The notes below the pieces were generated by a model. It was not told where the DNA came from and searched no databases. It was given only the letters and a program-made list of their open reading frames with translations. The position numbers and the translations under genes were made by a program. A stretch of DNA of 64,000 nt from Bacteroidales bacterium (lineage in GTDB: Bacteria; Bacteroidota; Bacteroidia; Bacteroidales; UBA12077), in contig JAEINU010000003.1 in the NCBI GenBank assembly GCA_016342685.1, positions 372,001-436,000 on the forward strand. Reading direction: 5' to 3'. Positions 1-8,175 of the stretch are shown in pieces (the stretch's first letter is position 1; the number at the start of each line of letters is the position of its first letter).

Positions 1-2472
1 GATGTTGATGTTGTGGGCGTTCAAACAATATTATTAGTAGAGGATTCAATCAGATATATTTCAACATATTTACCAAATATCTATAAAATAATATTTAAAC
101 AATCTAAGGAATACATGCGCGAGGCACTTAACGAACACCAGAAAATGCTTCGTATGCGCGGTCGTCCAAAAATTCTTCTTGCTACCAATTATGAGCAAGC
201 GATGGAGTTGTACGAGAAGTACAAGTACAATATGCTTGGAATAATTTCCGATATTACCTATCCCAGAAAAGGAATTAAAGATAAATTGGCAGGAATAAAG
301 TTATGTAAAAAGGTAAAAGAAGATGATGAGTTTATGCCTTTGTTATTGCAATCGTCAGATTTAAATAATAAGAAATATGCCGATGAGCTAGAGGTTGGAT
401 TTATCCACAAATATTCGAAAACCTTATCTATTGAATTAAGAAATTATATCATAAAACAATTTGCATTTGGAGAGTTCATATTTAGAGATCCAGAAACATT
501 AAAGCCAATTGGAAGAGCATCTGATTTGCAAGCACTGCAGCATTTAATATTAACAGTACCTGAAAAATCAATCGAATATCATGCAAGTCGAAATGATTTA
601 TCAAAATGGTTAAATGCACGAGCTATATTTCCAATTGCACAATTGTTTAAATATCTAAAACTGACCGATTTTCAAAGTGTAAAAGATGCAAGAGCTTATA
701 TTTACAAAGCCATTTCGAGTTATCGAATGAGCAAAGGGCGTGGAGTTATTGCAAAATTCGATAAAAATAATTTCGATGAGTATCTTGTTTTTTCTAGAAT
801 TGGTGATGGCTCTATTGGAGGAAAGGCTCGTGGATTAGCATTTATAAATTCTATAATTAAGAAGAACAGGATCTTTAATAAGTTTCCAGGAATTATTATA
901 ACAATTCCAAGAACAGTTGTGTTGAGTACCGATATTTTCGACGATTTTATGGAAGAAAATGATCTCTATAAAATTGGAATGTCTGATATGTCTGATGATG
1001 AAATACTTGATCATTTTATTAATGCCAAACTTCCAAGTAGAGTATACCAAGATTTATATGCCTTAATCTCGGTTATAAATAATCCAATTGCAATCAGATC
1101 TTCTTCAAAGCTAGAGGATTCACATTATCAGCCATTTGCCGGAATTTACTCAACTTATATGATTCCTAAAACTACAAATAGCACTTTAATGATAAAAATG
1201 CTATCGGATGCAATTAAATGTGTTTACGCTTCGGTATATTACAAAGCGAGCAAGGCCTATATGTCTGCAACATCAAATGTAATTGATGAAGAAAAGATGG
1301 GGATTGTATTGCAAGAGGTTTGTGGAAAGCAATTTGGGAACAAATTTTATCCAACAATATCGGGAGTTGCACGGTCAATAAATTTTTATCCAATCGAACC
1401 GGAGAAATCCGAAGATGGAATTGTAAATATTGCATATGGTTTAGGAAAACAAATTGTTGATGGCGGAATTTCTCTTAGATTCTCGCCAAAGCATCCCAAA
1501 AAGATACTACAGTTATCGTCACCGGATATGGCACTTAAGGATACACAAAAAGATTTTTACTCCTTAGATATGTGTCCAACAAAATTTATTCCTTCAACAG
1601 ACGATGGCGTAAATTTGGTTAAATACGACATTAAGGAAGCCGAAAAAGATTCATCATTAAAATTTGCAGCGTCAACATACGATTTCCAAAATAATATTCT
1701 TCGCGACGGAACCATATACGAGGGTAAAAGAATTGTAACATTTGCAAATGTATTGAAACATGGGACATTTCCTTTAGCCGAAATTCTGGAAACTTTATTA
1801 GAGGTTGGTCAGAGAGAGATGAATAACCCAATAGAAATTGAATTTGCTGTTGATCTAAATGTACCTAAAGGCGAACCCTATGTGTTTAATTTTTTGCAAA
1901 TTAGGCCAATTGTAAATAACGATCAACAGGAAGGTTTCGATATAGAAGACATTAAACAAGACGATACAATAATATATTGTGAATCTGCAATGGGGAATGG
2001 TAGCATTGAAGACATTTACGATTTTGTTTATGTTAAACCAGAATCGTTTAACTCTATGGAAAGTCTTGCTATTGGAGAAGAAATAAGTTCACTGAACGAA
2101 AAATTTATAGAAGAGCAAAAGAACTATGTATTAGTTGGACCAGGAAGGTGGGGGTCTAGCGATCCACATCTCGGAATTCCTGTGAAGTGGGCACATATAT
2201 CTCAAGCCCGTGTTATAATAGAATCTGGTTTGGAGAATTTCAGAATTGATCCAAGTCAGGGAACACACTTTTTTCAGAACTTAACCTCATTCAGAGTTGG
2301 TTATTTTACAATTAATCCATATATCAACGATGGTTTTTACGATTTAGAGTATCTCAGTAAATTTAAAGCTCATTTCGAAAATAAATACATACGCCATATT
2401 CGATTTGAAAAACCTATAAAAGTTCAGATCGATGGAAAGCATAATAGAGGAGTGATTATGAAACCCATATAA
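1..2472 (+). CDS. PEP/pyruvate-binding (PPDK N-terminal-like) protein with receiver-like N-terminus, 5' partial
   Basis: The frame is open to the left edge: codons for D-V-D-V precede the GTG at 13, so the true start probably lies outside the window. Visible from the edge is a receiver-like segment (ILLVEDS near residue 10, acidic and hydrophobic strands to about 150), then a PPDK N-terminal ATP-grasp region from about residue 265 with GGKARGLA and the nucleotide-binding stretch IRSSSKLEDS followed by FAGIYSTY. No swivelling phospho-His domain or C-terminal PEP TIM barrel follows, so this is not a complete pyruvate phosphate dikinase or PEP synthase. Such receiver/PEP-binding proteins are common in Bacteroidales; their reaction is not established. 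The C-terminal part (GPGRWGSSDPHLGIPV) is typical of this group. It appears monocistronic. Confidence 0.85.
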   Translation, partial: DVDVVGVQTILLVEDSIRYISTYLPNIYKIIFKQSKEYMREALNEHQKMLRMRGRPKILLATNYEQAMELYEKYKYNMLGIISDITYPRKGIKDKLAGIKLCKKVKEDDEFMPLLLQSSDLNNKKYADELEVGFIHKYSKTLSIELRNYIIKQFAFGEFIFRDPETLKPIGRASDLQALQHLILTVPEKSIEYHASRNDLSKWLNARAIFPIAQLFKYLKLTDFQSVKDARAYIYKAISSYRMSKGRGVIAKFDKNNFDEYLVFSRIGDGSIGGKARGLAFINSIIKKNRIFNKFPGIIITIPRTVVLSTDIFDDFMEENDLYKIGMSDMSDDEILDHFINAKLPSRVYQDLYALISVINNPIAIRSSSKLEDSHYQPFAGIYSTYMIPKTTNSTLMIKMLSDAIKCVYASVYYKASKAYMSATSNVIDEEKMGIVLQEVCGKQFGNKFYPTISGVARSINFYPIEPEKSEDGIVNIAYGLGKQIVDGGISLRFSPKHPKKILQLSSPDMALKDTQKDFYSLDMCPTKFIPSTDDGVNLVKYDIKEAEKDSSLKFAASTYDFQNNILRDGTIYEGKRIVTFANVLKHGTFPLAEILETLLEVGQREMNNPIEIEFAVDLNVPKGEPYVFNFLQIRPIVNNDQQEGFDIEDIKQDDTIIYCESAMGNGSIEDIYDFVYVKPESFNSMESLAIGEEISSLNEKFIEEQKNYVLVGPGRWGSSDPHLGIPVKWAHISQARVIIESGLENFRIDPSQGTHFFQNLTSFRVGYFTINPYINDGFYDLEYLSKFKAHFENKYIRHIRFEKPIKVQIDGKHNRGVIMKPI

Positions 2473-2565
2473 TATATAAAAGACATAGTGGAAAAAGGAT
2501 TTGAGTAACTATAGACATTAGATTAATTTTTATATTTATGTTTTATTAACCCAAAATAAATAATT

Positions 2566-3267
2566 ATGTTTTCAATTAAATACTTAAAACTGGTATTTCT
2601 AAGTTTTATTATACTTTTTTTAACACAAAGTTCTTATAGTCAAAACGACGATAAGAGCGCATGTAAAGTATTATTACCAACAATTTCAGAAGAATATAAT
2701 GGAGCTTGTAAAGACGGTTTAGCTCATGGTGTAGGAACCGCCAAAGGAATCGATTTATATACAGGGAAATTCAAGAAAGGATATCCAAATGGCAAGGGAA
2801 AGTACACGTGGGCAGATGGAAGCTATTATGAAGGAATGTGGAGGGCAGGAAAGAAATCGGGGAAAGGTTTTTTGTATACAGCTACAACCGGAAAGGAACT
2901 AAAAGGAATTTGGAAAGACGATGATTTTTATAAAGAGATAGTAGATCCACCATATCAGGTTATAATAAAAAATGGTATAACAGGAATTAGTTTTTATGAA
3001 AAAAATGATAGCGAACCATATCGAATTGAAGTTGTATTTCAAAGAGATGGTGGCAGAACGGGTATTGTTGATAATCTTGATCTTATGTCTTCTACCGGAA
3101 TGGGTACTATGTCAAATGGATTTACTGGATATGAGAATATGAAATTCCCATTCGAAGGTAACATCGAGTTTACAGGTATGAGTAAAATGGGAACAACCAT
3201 TATTAATTATAAAGTCCGATTTATAATAACAAAACCAACAAATTGGAAAATATTAATAAGATATTAG
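2566..3267 (+). CDS. Exported MORN-repeat protein
   Basis: An N-terminal signal peptide (hydrophobic residues 8-22 ending SYSQ) precedes two to three MORN-type repeats at about residues 55-115, recognisable by the Y-x-G-x-(F/M)-K-x-G-x-x-x-G-K-G pattern (YTGKFKKGYPNGKGKY, YYEGMWRAGKKSGKGF). The remaining 110 residues contain no motif I recognise. MORN repeats form beta-hairpin stacks that bind lipids or proteins in other systems; here an envelope role is inference only. It follows the PEP-binding gene by 93 bases on the same strand. A perfect AT hairpin covers its stop codon. Confidence 0.75.
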   Translation: MFSIKYLKLVFLSFIILFLTQSSYSQNDDKSACKVLLPTISEEYNGACKDGLAHGVGTAKGIDLYTGKFKKGYPNGKGKYTWADGSYYEGMWRAGKKSGKGFLYTATTGKELKGIWKDDDFYKEIVDPPYQVIIKNGITGISFYEKNDSEPYRIEVVFQRDGGRTGIVDNLDLMSSTGMGTMSNGFTGYENMKFPFEGNIEFTGMSKMGTTIINYKVRFIITKPTNWKILIRY

Positions 3268-3289
3268 ATTTTAATATCTTATTAATATT
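3249..3289 (+). terminator. Perfect 18-bp AT-rich hairpin across the MORN gene stop codon
   Basis: Arms 3249-3266 and 3272-3289 are perfectly complementary with loop GATTT; the first arm contains the last codons and the TAG stop. There is no clear U-tract after it, so it could be a transcript-end stabiliser rather than a classical intrinsic terminator. Confidence 0.4.
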
Positions 3290-3404
3290 ATCTCATTAAG
3301 AAAGCATTTTATGATTATAGCATTTATCAGGTTTTTCCGTGACAAAAATCATGTTAAAGTCTGTGCTACAAAATATTGTATTTTAAAAATAAAAGTTAAT
3401 TTTA

Positions 3405-3426
3405 CACTGTTAATTAATTAACAGTG
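3405..3426. promoter_or_regulatory. Perfect 22-bp palindrome upstream of gdhA, candidate operator
   Basis: The palindrome has arms CACTGTTAATT and AATTAACAGTG with no spacer, and lies 39 bases before the chosen gdhA ATG. Perfect symmetry of this length suggests a dimeric regulator site near the promoter; no regulator gene is adjacent. Confidence 0.5.
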
Positions 3427-3465
3427 TTGTTGGTTAATTATTCAAACTATTTAAAACCTGATAAT

Positions 3466-4800
3466 ATGAACGTTGATAAATTAATGATTCAGTTAGAGCA
3501 AAAACATCCTGGTGAGGTTGAATATTTGCAAGCTGTAAGAGAAGTTTTAGAATCAATTGAAGAGATTTACAACCAAAATCCTCAATTCGAAAGCGCTGGA
3601 ATTATTGAAAGAATAGTTGAGCCAGACAGAATTTTAACATTCAAAGTGCCTTGGGTAGGAGATGATGGAAAAGTAAACGTTAACTTAGGTTACCGAGTGC
3701 AGTTCAACAACGCTATCGGACCATACAAAGGTGGTTTACGTTTTCACCCAAGTGTAAATTTAAGTATTCTTAAATTCTTAGGATTCGAACAAATCTTTAA
3801 GAACTCATTAACAACTCTACCTATGGGTGGTGGTAAAGGTGGTTCTGATTTCGATCCAAAAGGAAAATCTGATGCAGAAGTAATGCGTTTTTGTCAGGGT
3901 TTCATGATGGAATTATGGAAATTGATTGGGCCAGAAACAGATGTTCCAGCAGGAGATATCGGAGTAGGTGGTCGTGAGATCGGATTCTTATATGGAATGT
4001 ACAGAAAACTAGCAAGAGAAAATACAGGTATCTTAACAGGAAAAGGTTTAAACTGGGGAGGAAGTTTAGTACGTCCAGAAGCAACTGGTTTTGGTAATGT
4101 ATATTTTGCAAAAGAAATGTTAGCAACCAAAGGAGAAACTTTTGAAGGAAAAACAGTTGCTATTTCAGGTTTTGGTAATGTAGCATGGGGAGCAGCTTCA
4201 AAGGCTACAGAACTAGGAGCAAAAGTTGTTACTATTTCAGGTCCTGATGGATATATTTACGATCCAGAAGGAATATCAGGAGAAAAAATCGATTATATGT
4301 TAGAGCTTCGTGCTTCTAATAACGATATAGTTAAACCATATTCTTATAAGTTCGAGAGTGGTCAGTTTTACGAAGGAAAACGTCCATGGGAACAAAAAGT
4401 AGATATCGCCCTACCTTGTGCAACTCAAAATGAGTTAAATAAAGAAGATGCAGAGACTTTACTTAAAAATGGATGTATTTGTGTATCAGAAGGAGCAAAT
4501 ATGCCATCTACACCAGAAGCAGTAGAATTATTCTTAGAGAAGAAAATTTTATTTGGACCAGGAAAAGCAGCTAACGCAGGTGGAGTAGCAACATCAGGAT
4601 TAGAGATGTCACAAAACTCTATGAAATTAAGCTGGGCAGCAGAAGAAGTAGATGCTAAATTACACCAAATTATGCGCGACATTCACGAAGCTTGTGTTAA
4701 GTATGGCACAACAGACGGAAATGTTGATTACGTAAAAGGTGCAAACATTGCAGGTTTCTTAAAAGTAGCTAATGCAATGATGGATCAAGGAGTTATTTAA
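3466..4800 (+). CDS. gdhA: NADP-type glutamate dehydrogenase
   Basis: This 444-residue protein matches the usual hexameric GdhA length (about 445-450). It interconverts 2-oxoglutarate plus ammonium with glutamate in the cytoplasm. Diagnostic segments are YKGGLRFHPSVNLS, the catalytic-lysine loop LPMGGGKGGSDFDPKGKS, PAGDIGVGGREIG, and the Rossmann motif SGFGNVAWGA. The ATG at 3466 is preferred over the in-frame GTG at 3424, which would overlap the palindrome and add 14 residues not typical of the family. The gene is monocistronic, with an operator-like palindrome upstream and a strong terminator downstream, consistent with nitrogen-responsive control, which is an inference. Confidence 0.95.
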   Translation: MNVDKLMIQLEQKHPGEVEYLQAVREVLESIEEIYNQNPQFESAGIIERIVEPDRILTFKVPWVGDDGKVNVNLGYRVQFNNAIGPYKGGLRFHPSVNLSILKFLGFEQIFKNSLTTLPMGGGKGGSDFDPKGKSDAEVMRFCQGFMMELWKLIGPETDVPAGDIGVGGREIGFLYGMYRKLARENTGILTGKGLNWGGSLVRPEATGFGNVYFAKEMLATKGETFEGKTVAISGFGNVAWGAASKATELGAKVVTISGPDGYIYDPEGISGEKIDYMLELRASNNDIVKPYSYKFESGQFYEGKRPWEQKVDIALPCATQNELNKEDAETLLKNGCICVSEGANMPSTPEAVELFLEKKILFGPGKAANAGGVATSGLEMSQNSMKLSWAAEEVDAKLHQIMRDIHEACVKYGTTDGNVDYVKGANIAGFLKVANAMMDQGVI

Positions 4801-4840
4801 TTTATATATAACTTAGTTTTTAGTTTGTAATTTATGGTAA

Positions 4841-4868
4841 AAAGGGAGCGTAGGCTCCCTTTTTTTAT
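4841..4868 (+). terminator. Intrinsic terminator of gdhA
   Basis: Stem AAAGGGAGC / GCTCCCTTT with loop GTAG followed by a T-run. Confidence 0.9.
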
Positions 4869-4971
4869 GTCTTATTGTCAGAATTTGAATAAAATAATCC
4901 AAACAATAAACATATTGACATATGTTGTTACGTTGGCATATTAATTGATAGAAAATAGAAAAATATATACT

Positions 4972-5196
4972 ATGATAAACTTTTATAAGAAACATAAATT
5001 TGGAATCCTTTTATTAATTCCCGGAATAATTGCAGGTTATTTTTACTGGAAGTACGTTGGTTGTGCTAGTGGAACTTGTCCTATAACTTCTAGTTGGTAC
5101 TCAATGGTGTTATTAGGAGGTTTACTAGGTTTCTTTTTTGGCGATAGTATTGATGATGGTATCAAGAAAAGAAAAAAGAAAAAAGAAGATGAATAA
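4972..5196 (+). CDS. DUF6132-type small membrane protein
   Basis: A 74-residue protein with two predicted membrane helices (about 9-25 and 42-60). The pattern GYFYWKYVGCASGTCPITS between them, with two cysteines, is what I associate with DUF6132. The basic C-terminal tail is KKRKKKKEDE. ATG 4972 is chosen because the upstream in-frame codons add a charged stretch before the first helix. Its stop overlaps the start of the thioredoxin gene by eight bases, so the two are probably translationally coupled. A role in thiol or sulfur chemistry is suggested only by this coupling. Confidence 0.8.
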   Translation: MINFYKKHKFGILLLIPGIIAGYFYWKYVGCASGTCPITSSWYSMVLLGGLLGFFFGDSIDDGIKKRKKKKEDE

Positions 5197-5482
5197 TTTT
5201 AACGATATTATTAATGACAGTAAGCCTGTTTTAGTTGATTTTTATGCCGATTGGTGTCAACCTTGTAAGATGGTAGCTCCAATTTTAGAAGAAGTTAAAA
5301 CCGAAATGGGAGATAAATTGAGGATAATTAAGATTAATGTAGATAAAAATCAACAATTAGCTTCGAAATATGGTATTAGAAGTATCCCGACTTTAATGTT
5401 ATTTAAACAAGGGGCAGTGAAATTCTCTCAGGCAGGAGTTATTCCAGCCAACGAAATAATAAAAATAATAGCTAACTCTTAA
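5189..5482 (+). CDS. trxA: Thioredoxin
   Basis: A 97-residue cytoplasmic thioredoxin with active site WCQPC, the strand VLVDFYADWC, the cis-proline segment SIPTLMLFK and a short C-terminal helix. It has no signal peptide. Start ATG 5189 overlaps the DUF6132 stop and is preceded by purine-rich AAAAGAAG. An earlier in-frame ATG at 5138 would put 17 lysine-rich residues before the fold. It reduces disulfides of client proteins. Glutamine replaces the usual glycine in the CxxC, a common variant. Confidence 0.92.
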   Translation: MNNFNDIINDSKPVLVDFYADWCQPCKMVAPILEEVKTEMGDKLRIIKINVDKNQQLASKYGIRSIPTLMLFKQGAVKFSQAGVIPANEIIKIIANS

Positions 5483-5493
5483 AACACAATTAT

Positions 5494-5988
5494 ATGAAAA
5501 AAGTATTGTTTATTATGCTAATTGCTTCTTTGGGATTTACGCAAGGATGTGACGGAAATGTAAAAGCCTCTGAGGATACAAGTGAAAATGTAAAAGGAGA
5601 AAAGAACAATGAAAAAGCTACCATTACCTTAGATAAAGAGGAATTTAAAAAGATGGTAATGAACTATGAAGTTAACAAAGAATGGAAATTCGAAGGAAAT
5701 TTGCCATGTATTGTTGATTTTTATGCAGATTGGTGTGGCCCATGTAGGATTGCTGGACCTATCTTAGAAGAAATAGCAAAGGAATATAAAGGTAAAATAA
5801 ATGTTTATAAGGTTGATACTCAGAAAGACCCTGAAATCGCAGGAGTGTTTGGGGTACAGGGTATTCCTGCATTTTTATACTGTCCAAAAGAAGGACAGCC
5901 AATAATGAGTTCAGGAATAGGTAGATCAAATGAGGAAACTAAAGAAATGTTTAGAAAAGCAATTAATGAAGTCTTATTAAATCAATAA
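5494..5988 (+). CDS. Thioredoxin-fold lipoprotein
   Basis: The N-terminus is a lipoprotein signal (MKKVLFIMLIASLGF, lipidated Cys about residue 19 in TQGC). After a polar linker, a complete thioredoxin domain follows from about residue 65, with active site WCGPC in FYADWCGPCRIAGP and cis-Pro segment GIPAFLY. It lies 11 bases after trxA, so a cytoplasmic thioredoxin, a membrane protein and an envelope-anchored thioredoxin appear to form one operon. The arrangement suggests a thiol relay to the periplasm, but no DsbD-like carrier is visible and DUF6132 is too small to be one by known precedent. Confidence 0.88.
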   Translation: MKKVLFIMLIASLGFTQGCDGNVKASEDTSENVKGEKNNEKATITLDKEEFKKMVMNYEVNKEWKFEGNLPCIVDFYADWCGPCRIAGPILEEIAKEYKGKINVYKVDTQKDPEIAGVFGVQGIPAFLYCPKEGQPIMSSGIGRSNEETKEMFRKAINEVLLNQ

Positions 5989-6032
5989 GTTTCAATTAAA
6001 ATAGTTGTTTCATTTAGTTAATAGTTGCAACA

Positions 6033-6068
6033 AAAGTCAGGTCTTCGAAAGGAGATTTGGCTTTTATT
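6033..6068 (+). terminator. Terminator after the thioredoxin lipoprotein
   Basis: A 12-bp stem with G-U pairs (AAAGTCAGGTCT / AGATTTGGCTTT) is followed by TTATTTT. It overlaps the end of the decayed kinase on the opposite strand. Confidence 0.6.
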
Positions 6069-6448
6069 TTGGTAACGAAAGCAAGAATTCAATACCGTCT
6101 TCTTTTTTGTTTTTTATGATTACCAACCTGATTGTCAGGTAAGGAGAAGTAATAAAAAACGTTATCTTCTCGATAGATTTGTATGAATGTTTTACAATTT
6201 TCACCTGCGTAGTTGATTGAGTTCTCTAAAAGATTTCTGAATATTGAAAGAATTAAAAACCTATCACCATTAATAGAAATATCTTCGTTTAGTCTAACAT
6301 TACCTTTCATTTGTTTTTCTACAAGCGAACCTTGAAAATCATCTAAAATACCGATAATAATTTAGTTAATACTTAAAGCCGAAAAAGTAAAAAAGCCACC
6401 AGGCTTCTCAATTTTATTCAATATAACAATATCATTCATAAAATCATT
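6064..6448 (-). pseudogene. Remnant of a PhoR-type sensor histidine kinase
   Basis: The minus strand encodes a recognisable kinase piece: NDFMNDIVILNKIEKPGGFF (the segment after the H-box), an in-frame TAA, then IFRNLLENSINYAGENC (N-box of the HATPase domain) to LPDNQVGNH, where a DNGVG motif is expected. There the reading frame ends in a basic tail (KKQKRRRY), but a shift of frame gives KNKKEDGIEFLLSLPK and a stop at 6064, which is the normal C-terminus of such kinases. The ATP lid and G-boxes are deleted, and the sensor domain and H-box are absent. It therefore shows three lesions: a missing 5' half, a nonsense codon, and an internal deletion with frameshift. Confidence 0.7.
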
Positions 6449-6492
6449 TTAAAAAATTTATAACGATAAGTAGGTACAATTAAACTTCTTTG

Positions 6493-6500
6493 TATTTTTG
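6493..6500 (+). promoter_or_regulatory. Bacteroidota -7 box before yebC
   Basis: TATTTTTG matches TAnnTTTG, 26 bases before the ATG at 6526. No good -33 TTG is visible. Confidence 0.5.
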
Positions 6501-6525
6501 CAAAATCACAAAAAAACTAAATGAA

Positions 6526-7236
6526 ATGGGAAGAGCATTTGAATATCGAAGAGCATCGAAAGAAAAACGATGGGGAAAAATGTCTACATTATTTCCAAAG
6601 TTGGGGAAAGCGATAACAGTTGCTGCAAAAGAGGGTGGTGGAGATCCTGAGATGAATGCAAAACTTCGTACTGCAATTCAGAATGCCAAGGCGCAAAATA
6701 TGCCTAAGGACAATATCGATTCTGCTATTAAAAGAGCTTTAGGAAAAGATGCTGCAAATTTTGAGGAAATTAACTACGAAGGTAAAGGCCCTCATGGTGT
6801 TCTTGTATTTGTTGAGTGTGCTACAGATAATTCAACAAGAACAGTAGCAAATGTAAAATCATATTTTAACAAAGCTGGTGGATCTTTGGTTCCAACTGGT
6901 TCATTAGAATTTATGTTTTCGAGAAAAGCAGTTTTCGAATTTGAAAAAACAGACGAAACAAATATTGAGGAGTTAGAACTTGAATTGATCGATTCGGGCT
7001 TAGACGAAATTGAGATAAATGATGATTTGGTATATGCATACGGAGATTACACAAGCTTTGGAACCTTAAATAAAGCTTTTGAAGAAAAGACTATTGAGCT
7101 TAAAAAAGCTACTCTTCAAAGAATTCCTACATCTCCGGTTGAATTTAATGAAGAACAATTATTAGAAATTGAGAAAATGCTTGATAAAATTGAAGAAGAT
7201 GACGATGTTCAAGCTGTCTTCACAAATATAAATTAA
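6526..7236 (+). CDS. YebC/PmpR family regulator (TACO1-like)
   Basis: A 236-residue protein of standard YebC length. The N-terminus [20 protein letters not shown] replaces the usual MAGHSKW form, as in Bacteroidota paralogs. Further family segments are [16 protein letters not shown], the core [23 protein letters not shown] and the C-terminal acidic [15 protein letters not shown]. Members act as DNA-binding regulators or, for YebC2/TACO1 types, as translation factors relieving ribosome stalling; which applies here cannot be read from sequence. The upstream in-frame extension to 6490 would overlap the -7 box, so ATG 6526 is chosen. Confidence 0.92.
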   Translation: MGRAFEYRRASKEKRWGKMSTLFPKLGKAITVAAKEGGGDPEMNAKLRTAIQNAKAQNMPKDNIDSAIKRALGKDAANFEEINYEGKGPHGVLVFVECATDNSTRTVANVKSYFNKAGGSLVPTGSLEFMFSRKAVFEFEKTDETNIEELELELIDSGLDEIEINDDLVYAYGDYTSFGTLNKAFEEKTIELKKATLQRIPTSPVEFNEEQLLEIEKMLDKIEEDDDVQAVFTNIN

Positions 7237-7253
7237 GCTTTAAATATTTACTG

Positions 7254-7284
7254 AACGCCCTTTCATTTTGAAAGGGCGTTTTTG
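7254..7284 (+). terminator. Terminator after yebC
   Basis: Stem AACGCCCTTTCA / TGAAAGGGCGTT with a three-base loop, followed by TTTG TTT. Confidence 0.9.
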
Positions 7285-7314
7285 TTTATAGTAATTAAAC
7301 TTTTGATGAACGGC

Positions 7315-7347
7315 TTGATTTCTTTTATGAACGTTTATTTATTTTTG
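7315..7347 (+). promoter_or_regulatory. Candidate promoter for the outer-membrane barrel gene
   Basis: TTG at 7315-7317 and TATTTTTG at 7340-7347 resemble the Bacteroidota -33/-7 pair; the 22-base spacer is slightly long. It leaves a leader of about 85 bases. Confidence 0.45.
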
Positions 7348-7437
7348 CAGGTATCTTTTATCTTTATATTTAAATTTCTGATAATTAAATTATTATTGAT
7401 GGGTTAGCTTAAAAATACACACTAAAACGATAAGAAA

Positions 7438-8049
7438 ATGAAGAAGATTATTACAATTTTATTTGTTGTATTTATTTGTACCACAACAAGCTCTTTTGCT
7501 CAAAGATTTGGTGTAAAAGGAGGGTTTAATATTACAAACTTAAATGTTGAAGGTCACGATTACAGTGCAAAATTAGGAATTCACATTGGACCTGTTGCAG
7601 AATTTCATTTTGGAGATATTTTTGGATTAGAAACTGGTGTGCTTCTATCAACAAAGGGCGCTAAAGAAAAATTTGGAGATGACACCTACAAAATCAATTT
7701 AACCTATTTGGATTTTCCTGTAAACTTTAGAGCAGGTTATGACTTTGGAACAACTAGGGTTTATGGGATATTAGGTCCATACTTTGGTTTTGCTTTGGGA
7801 GGGAAGTATAAGAATGAGATTAATGATGTTAAAACTTCAACAAAAATTGAATTCGGAGATGGAGGTTTAAGTCGGTTCGATGCGGGACTTACAATTGGAG
7901 CATGTGCTGCAGTAAGTATTTTCGAATTAGGATTTTCTTACAATCACGGATTTGTAGATATCTCGGGTGACTCAGGGCACAAAATGAAAAATAGAGTGTT
8001 TATGCTTTCGATGGCATATAAATTTGGTGAAAATCCATTTAGAAAATAA
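7438..8049 (+). CDS. PorT-like outer-membrane beta-barrel protein
   Basis: A signal peptide of about 21 residues ends in SSFAQ and is followed by RFGVKGGFNITNLN, the typical opening of outer_membrane beta-barrel (OMP_b-brl_2) proteins. About eight alternating amphipathic strands follow, with aromatic ends, and the protein finishes with FMLSMAYKFGENPF. At 203 residues it fits an eight-stranded barrel. It stands alone between two terminators. Substrate and partners cannot be inferred. Confidence 0.85.
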   Translation: MKKIITILFVVFICTTTSSFAQRFGVKGGFNITNLNVEGHDYSAKLGIHIGPVAEFHFGDIFGLETGVLLSTKGAKEKFGDDTYKINLTYLDFPVNFRAGYDFGTTRVYGILGPYFGFALGGKYKNEINDVKTSTKIEFGDGGLSRFDAGLTIGACAAVSIFELGFSYNHGFVDISGDSGHKMKNRVFMLSMAYKFGENPFRK

Positions 8050-8054
8050 CAGAG

Positions 8055-8080
8055 ACGCTAACTTCGGTTAGCGTTTTTTG
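8055..8080 (+). terminator. Terminator after the barrel gene
   Basis: Stem ACGCTAAC / GTTAGCGT closed by the stable tetraloop TTCG and followed by TTTTTG. Confidence 0.92.
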
Positions 8081-8175
8081 TTTTACTGCCATTTTAAATA
8101 ATGATTTTATTAAACTATTCGTTATTAAATCAATCAAATAGAATGATATTCTAATTTTAACTTATTATTTAAAAA

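Noticed and set aside
13-2472. GTG at 13 as the true start of the first gene
   Set aside because: The frame stays open to base 1 and the receiver-like domain is already under way, so the gene is more likely truncated by the window.
3424-3465. GTG start at 3424 for gdhA
   Set aside because: It would overlap the regulatory palindrome and add residues not typical of GdhA; ATG 3466 gives the usual length.
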